Source: Clostridiales bacterium (lineage in GTDB: Bacteria > Bacillota > Clostridia > Lachnospirales > Anaerotignaceae). Taken from it: DNA of 8,191 nt. Below are positions 1-7,205 of this stretch, one piece after another. Position numbers and translations under genes: made by a program. The DNA is taken from contig JAJQDF010000146.1 of assembly GCA_021202325.1 (NCBI GenBank), positions 11,559-19,749 of the forward strand. The letters are read 5' to 3'. Numbering within the stretch: position 1 is the stretch's first letter; every line of letters begins with the position of its first letter. The notes beneath the pieces are model-generated. The model searched no databases. It was not told the origin of the DNA and saw only the letters and a list, made by a program, of their open reading frames with translations.

Positions 1-55
1 GTTTAAATTTTTGTATATTTTTTTCGACATTTATTTCATTTACCATTGTGCGCAT
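1..55 (-). CDS. Possible 5' end of next gene (partial, uncertain)
   Basis: Past the terminator of the main operon, an ATG at 53-55 opens a frame that has no stop up to the window edge, reading MRTMVNEINVEKNIQKFK. A second in-frame ATG lies at 44-46. The lysine/glutamate/asparagine-rich start resembles a cytosolic protein N-terminus. However, neither ATG has a recognisable Shine-Dalgarno sequence and the stretch is very AT-rich, where 18 open codons are not remarkable. A TATAAC at 58-63 could be a -10 box giving a nearly leaderless message from the second ATG, but I see no matching -35. It may equally be plain intergenic DNA. Confidence 0.2.
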   Translation of the reverse strand, partial: MRTMVNEINVEKNIQKFK

Positions 56-68
56 ATGTTATAAGTAA

Positions 69-93
69 AGCCGAAGTTTTGATAACTCCGGCT
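69..93 (-). terminator. Probable intrinsic terminator of the operon
   Basis: Just after the yigZ stop, the minus-strand transcript can form a 10-bp stem (84-93 with 69-78) around a 5-nt loop. One pair is a G-U wobble; on the plus-strand RNA the same position would be an A-C mismatch, so the hairpin is more stable as minus-strand RNA. The downstream tail UUUACUUAU is U-rich but interrupted, so termination may be only partial. The plus-strand side also has a short T run after GGCA, so some bidirectional activity is possible. Confidence 0.6.
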
Positions 94-100
94 GGCATTT

Positions 101-751
101 TTATAACTCAACTATATTACCTTTTACCCATGCGCCGTATATCTCACGCAGTACATTGGTTTCAGACTTTCCCATGGATACATTGCTCACCATTTCTCTG
201 AATGTCCCTTCGTTAGCTTTGTCAAGAAGCACAATGAACTCAACGGTATCGGTATATATCGTATCTTTCAGGATGTATTCTCCCTTGGTTATTTCATACT
301 GTATTTTTCCGGCCGTTGTATAGTCTGTAACTACAGAACATTCCTTGTAATGCTTTACCTGTGCAGCGCCTGCCTCTTCAATGCCTAGCTTTGCGCTCCG
401 GCCATATGCTCTTACAAGGCCGCCTGTTCCAAGCAGTGTGCCTCCGAAATATCTTGTCACCACCACTGCGGTATTTTTAATATCTCCGCCTATAAGAACA
501 TCCAGCACCGGTTTCCCTGCAGTTCCCTGCGGTTCTCCGTCGTCACTGGATCTCTGTATCTCATTTCTTTCTCCTATTTGATAGGCAAAGACATTATGAC
601 TGGCATCCCAGTATTTTTTACGCATTTCGGCTATAAATGCTCTGGCCTCTTCCTCTGAACCGACCGGAGAAACAGTGGCTATAAATCTCGACTTTTTTTC
701 AATAAGCTCGGCTTCAGCCCTATTTAGTATAGTTGTATATTCGTCAAGCAT
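101..751 (-). CDS. yigZ: YigZ/IMPACT family protein (UPF0029)
   Basis: A 216-aa cytosolic protein of the YigZ/IMPACT family, the normal length for bacterial members. The N-terminal UPF0029 domain spans roughly residues 15-125. It shows SRFIA at 21-25, DASHNVFAY at 49-57, the signature DDGEPQGTAGKP at 70-81, and the glycine-rich TRYFGGTLLGTGGLVRAYG at 99-117. The C-terminal part (about 140-200) fits the small DUF1949 domain. The biochemical role in bacteria is unsettled; the eukaryotic relative IMPACT modulates the GCN2 stress kinase, which cannot simply be transferred. The ATG lies one base after the stop of the Lon-like gene and has only a distant GAGG, so translation is probably coupled to that gene. 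It is the last gene before a hairpin terminator. The family assignment is firm; the function is not. Confidence 0.93.
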   Translation of the reverse strand: MLDEYTTILNRAEAELIEKKSRFIATVSPVGSEEEARAFIAEMRKKYWDASHNVFAYQIGERNEIQRSSDDGEPQGTAGKPVLDVLIGGDIKNTAVVVTRYFGGTLLGTGGLVRAYGRSAKLGIEEAGAAQVKHYKECSVVTDYTTAGKIQYEITKGEYILKDTIYTDTVEFIVLLDKANEGTFREMVSNVSMGKSETNVLREIYGAWVKGNIVEL

Positions 752-752
752 A

Positions 753-3149
753 TTATTCTTCTTCCTCTGCCTCGTTAAATTCCCTCAGTTTGGCCATAAC
801 CTTTCCATGTACGGAATTTTCGGGATATTCGCCGTTTTCATCCATAACTCCGGCCTCAGTTCCAAGCAAAAGCTCAATGCCTTCGTCAATGGTAGAAATA
901 GGATAGATATGGAACATACCATCCTTGACGGCCTCTATAACCTCATCCTTAAGCACAAGATCCTTCACGTTGGAAACAGGAATAACTACGCCCTGCTTTC
1001 CGGTAAGGCCTCTGCGCTTGCATAAATCGAAATAGCCTTCAATCTTATAGGTAACTCCGCCAATGGCCTGTATCTCTCCATACTGGTTTACGGAGCCGGT
1101 TACAGCAAGGGATTGATTTACAGGTATTCCCGAAAGGCTGGAAAGTATGCAGTAAAGCTCTGTAGAGGATGCGCTGTCTCCGTCTATGCCGTTATAGTTC
1201 TGCTCAAATGCAATTCGGCAACTGAGAGACAACGGCATTTTCTGAGCATACATGCTGCCCAAATAGCCGGTTATTATCTGAACGCCCTTATTATGTGTGG
1301 GGCCGCTCATTTCAGCTTCCTTTTCTATATTTACAATTCCTGACTTGCCCATATATGTTGTGGCCGTAATTCTTGTGGGAGTTCCGAAGCAAAAGTCGCC
1401 CATATCGAGTACAGCAAGGCCGTTTATCTTGCCTACGCACCAGCCATCAGTTGCTATCATGACTGTGCCGTCATCCAGCATTTCATTCATCTTTTCCTGG
1501 TACATGGCAACTCTGTATTCTCTTTCTTCGCTTGCCTTCTTAACATATTCGGCCGTAACAACCTTGGCATTGTCCATGGCAGCCCAAGTGGATGCCTCAG
1601 CCAAAATCTCGGTAATAAGGTTAAATCTTGTTGACAGCTTGTTTTGGCTCTCCACAAATCTCGATGCGCACTCTATAACCGCCGCAACCGCGCTGCAGTC
1701 AAAGGGTGCAGTGTTTTCGTTTTTGCAGAAGTCACCTATGAAGCAAGCAATCTTATATATGTTTTCATCATTTCTGACCATCTCATAGTCAAAGTCCGCC
1801 CTTACCTTGAACAGCTTTGAGAAATCCTCGTCATATCCTCTGAGAAGCTCATAATAGTATCCGCTTCCGATAAGGATAACTTTGGCATTGGCGGGAATAG
1901 GCTCAGGCTTAAGGGTTGTCACCGTTATGGCGCCCAACTGGTCACGAAGGTTTTCTATGGATATTTCTCTTGTCTTTATTATTCTTCTGAGAGCCTCCCA
2001 TGCCTGAACATTGTTCAGCAAATCCTGAACCTGCAGTATCAAGTAACCGCCGTTGGCCTTATGCATAAGTCCGGCTTTTATTTTCATAAAATCGGTTGTA
2101 AGATTGCCGTATTCATTGTCATACTCGACCTCGCCTACAAGATTGTAGTAAGTGGGGTTATAGTCAACTACGACAGGCGCTCCCTCTGTTTTTGAATTAT
2201 CAACAATGAGATTTACCCTATATTTCAAAGTCGCATCCTCATTCTTGGCTCCGCCAAGCTTAGGAATAAGCGCCGCTATGGGATCATCATCGTCGGGTTC
2301 GTTCTCAATAAACTGGTCTATGTTCTCCAAAACATCCTCCTGAACAGCCTCAAGGTATTTTATTACCCTTTCACTGCTCTGATATTTTTCCTGGAGGGAG
2401 CTTACATAATGGCCTATGGCAAACATGCCTATTTTGTAATCAAGGTCATCCATCTTCTGACGATATTCCTTGTCTATTCCTTTTATGTCACGCATAATGG
2501 CATTGACATCATCCTGCATGGATTCAAGCCTGTCGCCTATGTTTTCCTTTGTCTCCTCGTCAAGGGAATCGTAATTTTCCTCGTCAATGAGTTCTCCGTC
2601 AACTATGGGCTGGAACATTATTCCCGAATTGGATGTTTTAAGAGAGAATCCTTTTTCAGATGCAATCTCATCCAGCTTTTTAATCATGTCGTCACGCATG
2701 TCGTCATATGTACGGGAAATATCTGTTTTCTGTTTGTCATAGTCCTCCGATGAAAAAGCCTTGGAAAGCTCCGTCTTGAAGAAAGAAACCAGCTCATTCA
2801 TATCATCCCTGAACTGTCTGCCCACTCCCGGCTCAAACCTGAGAGACAGCGGACATCTTGGATCGTCGAAATTATATACATAGCACCAATCATAGGGCAC
2901 AGGCTCGCCCTTAGCCTTTTTCTGAGTGCTTATCTTGGCATAGGTAGTCTTGCCTGAGCCTGACGGGCCTGCAGCATAAATGTTATAGCCCTTCATTTTT
3001 ACATTCAGGCCAAATTCAAAGGCCTTTACGGCTCTTTCCTGACCTATTATCCCTTCAAAAGCTTCCAGCTCATCGGTTGTGGTAAAGCTGAGCGCTTTGG
3101 GATCGCAGACATTCTTAAGTTCTTTCCAGCTTAATTCTTTCATTTTCAT
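753..3149 (-). CDS. Lon-like ATP-binding protease, MEROPS S16 (AAA_32 / LonB-LonC type)
   Basis: A 798-aa soluble Lon-family protease lacking the classical LonA N-terminal substrate domain. After a short lead, the AAA+ module begins around residue 30 with Walker A GPSGSGKT at 61-68. A long charged, probably helical/coiled-coil insertion follows (about 110-290), as in AAA_32-type Lon-like proteins. The AAA fold resumes with NGGYLILQVQDLL at 366-378, where Gln373 occupies the place usually taken by the Walker B aspartate. LFKVRADF at 446-453 may hold the arginine finger. The C-terminal protease domain carries the Ser-Lys dyad: Ser659 in GIDGDSASSTEL and Lys702 in IGGVTYKIEGYF. The C-terminus is Glu-rich. 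Such proteins are presumed to degrade damaged or specific proteins in the cytosol. The ATG has GGAGGT 5 nt upstream, better spaced than for the second ATG two codons on. It sits 15 nt after rimI and 1 nt before yigZ. Confidence 0.93.
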   Translation of the reverse strand: MKMKELSWKELKNVCDPKALSFTTTDELEAFEGIIGQERAVKAFEFGLNVKMKGYNIYAAGPSGSGKTTYAKISTQKKAKGEPVPYDWCYVYNFDDPRCPLSLRFEPGVGRQFRDDMNELVSFFKTELSKAFSSEDYDKQKTDISRTYDDMRDDMIKKLDEIASEKGFSLKTSNSGIMFQPIVDGELIDEENYDSLDEETKENIGDRLESMQDDVNAIMRDIKGIDKEYRQKMDDLDYKIGMFAIGHYVSSLQEKYQSSERVIKYLEAVQEDVLENIDQFIENEPDDDDPIAALIPKLGGAKNEDATLKYRVNLIVDNSKTEGAPVVVDYNPTYYNLVGEVEYDNEYGNLTTDFMKIKAGLMHKANGGYLILQVQDLLNNVQAWEALRRIIKTREISIENLRDQLGAITVTTLKPEPIPANAKVILIGSGYYYELLRGYDEDFSKLFKVRADFDYEMVRNDENIYKIACFIGDFCKNENTAPFDCSAVAAVIECASRFVESQNKLSTRFNLITEILAEASTWAAMDNAKVVTAEYVKKASEEREYRVAMYQEKMNEMLDDGTVMIATDGWCVGKINGLAVLDMGDFCFGTPTRITATTYMGKSGIVNIEKEAEMSGPTHNKGVQIITGYLGSMYAQKMPLSLSCRIAFEQNYNGIDGDSASSTELYCILSSLSGIPVNQSLAVTGSVNQYGEIQAIGGVTYKIEGYFDLCKRRGLTGKQGVVIPVSNVKDLVLKDEVIEAVKDGMFHIYPISTIDEGIELLLGTEAGVMDENGEYPENSVHGKVMAKLREFNEAEEEE

Positions 3150-3154
3150 CGGAC

Positions 3155-3160
3155 ACCTCC
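3155..3160 (-). promoter_or_regulatory. Strong ribosome binding site of the Lon-like gene
   Basis: GGAGGT on the minus strand lies 5 nt before the ATG at 3147-3149 and directly after the rimI stop. It is the strongest Shine-Dalgarno match in the operon, so the protease is probably initiated independently instead of relying only on coupling to rimI. It also decides the start: the in-frame ATG at 3141-3143 would be spaced 11 nt away. Confidence 0.75.
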
Positions 3161-3164
3161 ATCT

Positions 3165-3638
3165 TTACAGCGTTTCACTGTAGTTCTCATAGTTGGGGAA
3201 GTATTTCCACATTATTACGGCGTCTTCGTTGGTATCGGTATAATACCTTTTTCTGAAACCTTCGGGTTTATATCCATGCTTCGTGTAGAGCTTCTGTGCT
3301 CCGAGGTTTGAAATTCTGACCTCAAGGGTTATTCCTATCATCTCCAGCTCAAGAGCCTTTTCTTCCAGTGCCTCCATAAGCATATCGCCTATTCCCTCAC
3401 GTCTGTGTTCCTCCAAAACCGCCACATTCGTTATGTGTCCTTCGTTCACTACGTGCCACATTCCGGCATAGCCTACAGCTTTTCCGTTTTCGTCCACGGC
3501 AACATAATATATTGCCATTTTATTTTCCTTAACTTCCTTTTCAAAGTCGCTTCTTGTCCATGGAACATGAAAGCAGCTTTCATCTATTTCAGTCACATCA
3601 TCGATGTACTTTTCAGTCATAGGGACTATATCAATCAT
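3165..3638 (-). CDS. rimI: Ribosomal-protein-S18-alanine N-acetyltransferase type GNAT (RimI)
   Basis: A 157-aa single-domain GNAT acetyltransferase, close to the usual RimI length. It transfers acetyl from acetyl-CoA to a protein N-terminus, classically ribosomal protein S18. In this numbering, FHVPW is at 23-27, the beta-4 strand HITNVAV at 68-74, the acetyl-CoA loop RREGIG at 79-84, EVRISNLGAQKLYTKHGY at 106-123 with the conserved tyrosine region, and RKRYYTDTNEDAVIM at 129-143. I chose the ATG at 3636-3638: it has GGAG 9 nt upstream, overlaps the tsaB stop by only 8 nt, and gives the typical family start just before the first strand. An ATG five codons earlier (3653) is in frame but has a weaker site and a 23-nt overlap. 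Adjacency to tsaB supports RimI over other GNATs; the actual substrate is inferred. Confidence 0.9.
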   Translation of the reverse strand: MIDIVPMTEKYIDDVTEIDESCFHVPWTRSDFEKEVKENKMAIYYVAVDENGKAVGYAGMWHVVNEGHITNVAVLEEHRREGIGDMLMEALEEKALELEMIGITLEVRISNLGAQKLYTKHGYKPEGFRKRYYTDTNEDAVIMWKYFPNYENYSETL

Positions 3639-4344
3639 CTTTATCTGCTCCATGCATTTTTTCTTCCAGTTCTCTCTCAGCCTGGGATTTTCTCAAATAA
3701 ACCGGCTTAAAATCTCCGCTGGCAACATATTTTTCCTCAGCCGCTATTTCCGCCGCCAAAGATGCCACGCTTCCCGCTCTCTGCATATTGCATGAAGCCG
3801 GCGCAATCATGAAATCATCGTAGCTTTCAATAATATCCTTATACAAAAATACTCCGTCTCCTACGAAAATCACCGGAAGCTCGAACATAAGGGCATCGGA
3901 TATGACATCGTCTATCATATCAATACAGTCCTCTTTCCAAGCCTCAAGCTTTCCGTTTTCCCATTTATAGAAGACTGAATAAACCTGTCTTCTCTTTGCA
4001 TCGATAATAGGGCAGATAACAGCATCGGTCATATAGACATTGTATGCCAAACCGGCCAGAGCCGAAACAGGTACAATCGGCTTATCGATACCCATGGCTA
4101 TGCCTTTAGCGGTGGCAGCGCCTATTCTAAGCCCTGTAAAAGAGCCCGGGCCCGCCGAGCATGCCACATAATCGATAGTATTTATATCCAGTTCAAGATA
4201 TTTTTTTATTTCAGCTATGAGGGGCATTAATGTCTGAGAATGAGTCATCTTATAATTCAGTGTAAACTCTGCTCTCAAAACATTGTCCTCCACCAGCGCC
4301 GCACTGGCAACAGCACCGGAAGCCTCTATCGCCAATATTTTCAT
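3631..4344 (-). CDS. tsaB: tRNA threonylcarbamoyladenosine biosynthesis protein TsaB
   Basis: A 237-aa ASKHA-fold protein. TsaB is the non-catalytic partner of TsaD in the complex that adds threonylcarbamoyl to A37 of ANN-decoding tRNAs (t6A). The start MKILAIEASG is the phosphate-1-like strand. MTHSQTLMP at 33-41 matches the family's THSE-LMP motif, GPGSFTGLRIG lies at 65-75, and DAKRRQVYSVFY at 115-126. The tail motif KPVYLRKSQAERE (213-225) is typical of Firmicutes TsaB. The ATG overlaps the tsaE stop as ATGA (4341-4344), with GGAG about 10 nt upstream inside tsaE, indicating translational coupling. The 3' end overlaps rimI. Neither tsaD nor tsaC is in the window, so they must be encoded elsewhere if the pathway is complete. 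Confidence 0.95.
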   Translation of the reverse strand: MKILAIEASGAVASAALVEDNVLRAEFTLNYKMTHSQTLMPLIAEIKKYLELDINTIDYVACSAGPGSFTGLRIGAATAKGIAMGIDKPIVPVSALAGLAYNVYMTDAVICPIIDAKRRQVYSVFYKWENGKLEAWKEDCIDMIDDVISDALMFELPVIFVGDGVFLYKDIIESYDDFMIAPASCNMQRAGSVASLAAEIAAEEKYVASGDFKPVYLRKSQAERELEEKMHGADKDD

Positions 4345-4769
4345 TCTTTTTTGTCTCCTATCGTTATTTTTCTGTAGTCAAGACCTCGTTCAATATCTTT
4401 CTCAATTTTTATCCATTGTGCATTATCCGGTATAATATCCGATATAAGCTCTGCCCACTCTATGAGGCAGACTCCTTCGCCGAAGAAATACTCGTCACAG
4501 CCGATATAATCCATTTCCTCCGGATCGGCAATTCTGTATACATCGAAATGGTACAGCGGCAGTCTGCCGCTATATTCATTTATTATCGTAAACGTAGGAC
4601 TTGTTATATGCTCGTCAATGCCGAGTCCCCTTGCAAAGCCTTTTGTTAAAACCGTCTTGCCCACTCCAAGGTCGCCGGACAGGCAGTATATTTCGCCGCT
4701 TTTGGCCTTCAGTCCGAGCTCAAAGCCTATCTGTTCAGTTTCGTTCTGAGAATAACTCTCTATAATCAT
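4341..4769 (-). CDS. tsaE: tRNA threonylcarbamoyladenosine biosynthesis ATPase TsaE
   Basis: A 142-aa P-loop ATPase of the TsaE (YjeE) family that binds TsaB-TsaD and supports cycling of the t6A-synthesising complex. In this numbering, Walker A GDLGVGKT is at 32-39, the switch-like SPTFTIINEY at 57-66, HFDVYR at 74-79, and the Walker B region GEGVCLIEWAE at 97-107. Length is normal. The open frame extends to a GTG at 4778 and an ATG at 4775, but I favour the ATG at 4767-4769. GGTGAT upstream matches the anti-SD extension with good spacing for it, and the resulting MIIESYSQNET start is typical of the family. It begins 20 nt after the stop of the membrane protein gene and overlaps tsaB by 4 nt. 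Confidence 0.94.
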   Translation of the reverse strand: MIIESYSQNETEQIGFELGLKAKSGEIYCLSGDLGVGKTVLTKGFARGLGIDEHITSPTFTIINEYSGRLPLYHFDVYRIADPEEMDYIGCDEYFFGEGVCLIEWAELISDIIPDNAQWIKIEKDIERGLDYRKITIGDKKE

Positions 4770-4789
4770 TAACATCACCCAACTGTATT

Positions 4790-7147
4790 TCAGCTAAACT
4801 CATAAAAATCAAATACACTTGAAACATCCTCGTCCACAAGCACAGCGTTCTTTCCGTCATAGTAGTAGAGGTCGCCTGTGCCCGTAAGCGCATTATAGTC
4901 CTTCATATAGAATGCGTTGTTGTTATTTCTGTAGGCAAACATATATACATTGTCGTCAATATCAACATATTTTGCCTCCTGATAATAATGGAACGCTCCT
5001 CCGTATGTTTCACTGTCATAGTCGTCGAGGTAGAATACTCTTCTGTAAAGGTCTGTAGCCGCCTCATAGTAGTATGCTGAATCGCTTATCTCATCGGAAA
5101 CATTACTCTCGATATACACAAGTGTTCCTGTTCCGTCGCTCTGTACGCCTCTAAAGTATACAATTCTCGAGCCATCGCCTAAGAACTGGAATGATTCAAC
5201 ATCCTCTTCCAAAAGGCTGTAGGCCTTTATTCCCTTTTCATAATATGTCGAAAGTACAAGCTGTCCGGTCTGACTGCTTTCGTCATAGTTTGCCAAGCAA
5301 GCAAACTGGGCGTCGTTTCCGGAATTTTGGAACGAATACAGATAAGAGTTCTCAAAGGGAACATAGTCGCTAAAGCTTCCAAGCTTATATACATATGTGT
5401 CGCAGTCCGCCTGCATTGCCTGCATGTAATAAAGCGCAGAAATCTCTGTTACAGTTGATATTTCAGACAAATTTACGGTTATCTTGTTGAGCCCCTGGGG
5501 AACGGTGTAAGCAATATATTTTCCTTCGCTGTCCATTGGCATTGCCGCAAACACTTCGTCATTTATAAGCTCTATATCTCCATCCTCATAGCGGTATATT
5601 GAGCATGCTATATCTCTGAACTCATAGTCTGCTATGGCCTCTCTCAGTGCATTTGTTTCTTCTGAGTCGTCTCCGTCATCGATTACAATGTCGCTGGCCT
5701 TTATTTTATCGGAATTATATTTATAGTATATAACGGCATTCTCGTCGCTTGACAGGGTTACGGCAATTACTCCGCTGTCAACAAGCTCTGTAGAAGCCTT
5801 TTTCAAGTCATATTTGTAAATGCTGTAGCTTGTTGTGCCGTCATCGGCTCCGACAGCCTTTACATAGTAAACATATTTATCCTCGGAATTAACAATGTAC
5901 TGGGCAACATCGCTGTCTACAACGGACACATCCGTTCCGTCTATGTCGCATACGTTGAGTGAAAGCGAACTTCCTTCTTCGACAATAAATACTGCCTTTT
6001 CTCCATTGTATGAAATTTCATAGTCTGTGCCGTTGAGGCCTATATTCTGTGCTATTTCAGAAGATTCTTCGTCACCCTTTGTGTAGCCGTAGAGTGTACC
6101 GTATGAGCCTGTCTCATCGGGAATAATATATACAGCGCCGTCACCGTCTGTGCTTACTCTGTAATCGGCCACGCCGTCGGCTATTTTTATCGGTTCTGTC
6201 TTTTTGTCGGCATCATAGAAATTAAAGCTGAATGTTCTGTCTGCCTCAACATTATCAATAAAGTAAACGCTTGTTCCGTCCTCTGCAACGGTTATGCCAC
6301 TTCCTACATAACTATATGTTATAGAACCGCCGTTTGAAAGGTTTTCTGAAATAAGCACCGGATCGTTTTTGAGGTCATAGCAATAAAGCTCATTATCCTT
6401 TGTATAAACAATGGCTCTGCTGGTTTCTCTGTCTAGTCCGAACTTTTCCTTTGTAATGAATCCTGCTCTATATACAAGCACAAATACAACTATTCCGAAA
6501 ATAACCAAAAATGCAAGTATAACCGAGTGTCTGTTTTCATAGTTTATAAATTTGCCCTCGTCCATGAGGAATTTCTGAACAGCGTTTGGCTCATTGCCAT
6601 CGGCATACATTTCGGCACGTCTCTGTTCCCTGAGACGGCGCATGTTTTCCTCGCTTTTTTGCTGTTTTTCCTCTTTTGCCTTTTGCTTAGCAAGCTCTTT
6701 TTCTTTCCATTTTGTCCATAAGCCTTTTTTCCCGCCTGAATCCTCGGCAGATGCTATCTCTTCGGATACTTCGTTGTCATCGCTCTCGTTGTCAGTTTCG
6801 GCTATTTCCGCTAAATCTTCGTCCGTTTCGGAAATTTCATCACTCTCTTCTTCAGTATCTTCGAGTTCTTCAGCATTGACTTCTTCAATTTCTTTGTCAT
6901 CGATTTCTTCAGGCTCTTCGTCCGCAGCTTCAGCTTCATCATTGCCGTCTGCCGCTTCGGTTTCATCCTGAATCTCTTCAGCTACTTTTTCGGCGGCGTT
7001 TTCTTCTGCCTCATTCTGTACTGTTTCTGTCGCTTCTGCTTCAGCCTCCTGAGGTGTCTCTTCCGGAGTATTTTCCATTGAAGAATTTTCTTCTTTTCCG
7101 GAAAGCTCATCTATCTCCTTATTCTCATTTTCAAATTCATTGTCCAT
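4790..7147 (-). CDS. Single-span membrane protein: acidic N-terminus, beta-rich exterior; function unknown
   Basis: A 785-aa protein I cannot assign to a named family. Residues 2-138 are extremely rich in Glu/Asp with Ala, Ser and Thr, probably disordered. Residues 143-181 are Lys/Glu/Arg/Gln-rich and probably helical or coiled coil. One hydrophobic segment at about 208-227 (core ILAFLVIFGIVVFVLVY) is flanked by RH before and R after. There is no signal peptide, so the likely topology is N-in, C-out. The remaining ~555 residues hold many short Tyr/Val-rich strand pairs with polar turns (NELYCYDL, DKYVYYVK, SIYKYDLKK, GDLYYYDGK), suggesting a TolB/DPP-like beta-propeller sensor or scaffold. 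No catalytic or cell-wall-sorting motif is visible. The frame runs open to a TTG at 7232-7234, but that TTG is within the -35 box; I chose ATG 7145-7147. ATG 7157-7159 is the alternative. It heads the t6A operon. Confidence 0.85.
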   Translation of the reverse strand: MDNEFENENKEIDELSGKEENSSMENTPEETPQEAEAEATETVQNEAEENAAEKVAEEIQDETEAADGNDEAEAADEEPEEIDDKEIEEVNAEELEDTEEESDEISETDEDLAEIAETDNESDDNEVSEEIASAEDSGGKKGLWTKWKEKELAKQKAKEEKQQKSEENMRRLREQRRAEMYADGNEPNAVQKFLMDEGKFINYENRHSVILAFLVIFGIVVFVLVYRAGFITKEKFGLDRETSRAIVYTKDNELYCYDLKNDPVLISENLSNGGSITYSYVGSGITVAEDGTSVYFIDNVEADRTFSFNFYDADKKTEPIKIADGVADYRVSTDGDGAVYIIPDETGSYGTLYGYTKGDEESSEIAQNIGLNGTDYEISYNGEKAVFIVEEGSSLSLNVCDIDGTDVSVVDSDVAQYIVNSEDKYVYYVKAVGADDGTTSYSIYKYDLKKASTELVDSGVIAVTLSSDENAVIYYKYNSDKIKASDIVIDDGDDSEETNALREAIADYEFRDIACSIYRYEDGDIELINDEVFAAMPMDSEGKYIAYTVPQGLNKITVNLSEISTVTEISALYYMQAMQADCDTYVYKLGSFSDYVPFENSYLYSFQNSGNDAQFACLANYDESSQTGQLVLSTYYEKGIKAYSLLEEDVESFQFLGDGSRIVYFRGVQSDGTGTLVYIESNVSDEISDSAYYYEAATDLYRRVFYLDDYDSETYGGAFHYYQEAKYVDIDDNVYMFAYRNNNNAFYMKDYNALTGTGDLYYYDGKNAVLVDEDVSSVFDFYEFS

Positions 7148-7163
7148 AGACCTATCCATCCTT

Positions 7164-7195
7164 TTACATAGTAGTCTCCTGCCCATATCCGGGCA
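7164..7195 (-). promoter_or_regulatory. Leader hairpin, AGGAG and ATG-TAA start-stop
   Basis: In the leader of the 785-aa membrane protein, TGCCC (7191-7195) pairs with GGGCA (7180-7184) around a 6-nt loop. The last base of this stem is the first base of an AGGAG (7176-7180). Six nucleotides after AGGAG comes ATG (7167-7169), immediately followed by TAA (7164-7166): a one-codon frame with ideal spacing. The main gene's candidate ATGs lie 4 and 16 nt beyond the TAA and have poorer sites of their own (AAGG touching the first, AAGGA 11 nt from the second). The elements are directly visible; that they limit or couple initiation on the main gene is inference. Confidence 0.5.
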
Positions 7196-7205
7196 CTTAC
7201 TTTTA

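Noticed and set aside
1297..1788. 163-codon plus-strand open frame inside the Lon-like gene
   Set aside because: It lies wholly opposite a well-conserved protease coding region, has no ribosome site or family motif, and the opposite strand explains its length.
3639..3653. Upstream ATG giving a five-residue longer RimI
   Set aside because: It would overlap tsaB by 23 nt with a weaker Shine-Dalgarno; the next ATG has GGAG at 9 nt and gives the family-typical start. It cannot be fully excluded.
4770..4778. GTG/ATG starts giving a three-residue longer TsaE
   Set aside because: These codons overlap the GGTGAT that best serves as the ribosome site for the ATG at 4767-4769, and the longer MMLM start is not typical of TsaE.
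6594..6971. Serine-rich plus-strand open frame
   Set aside because: It is the antisense shadow of the Glu/Asp-rich region of the membrane protein: GAA/GAG/GAT codons read in reverse give TTC/CTC/ATC-type and Ser codons. It has no ribosome site and no recognisable domain.
6734..7144. Possible tandem repeat in the acidic region
   Set aside because: The stretch is Glu/Asp-rich and repetitive in composition, but I see no fixed repeat unit at the protein or DNA level; it is low complexity, not a repeat array.
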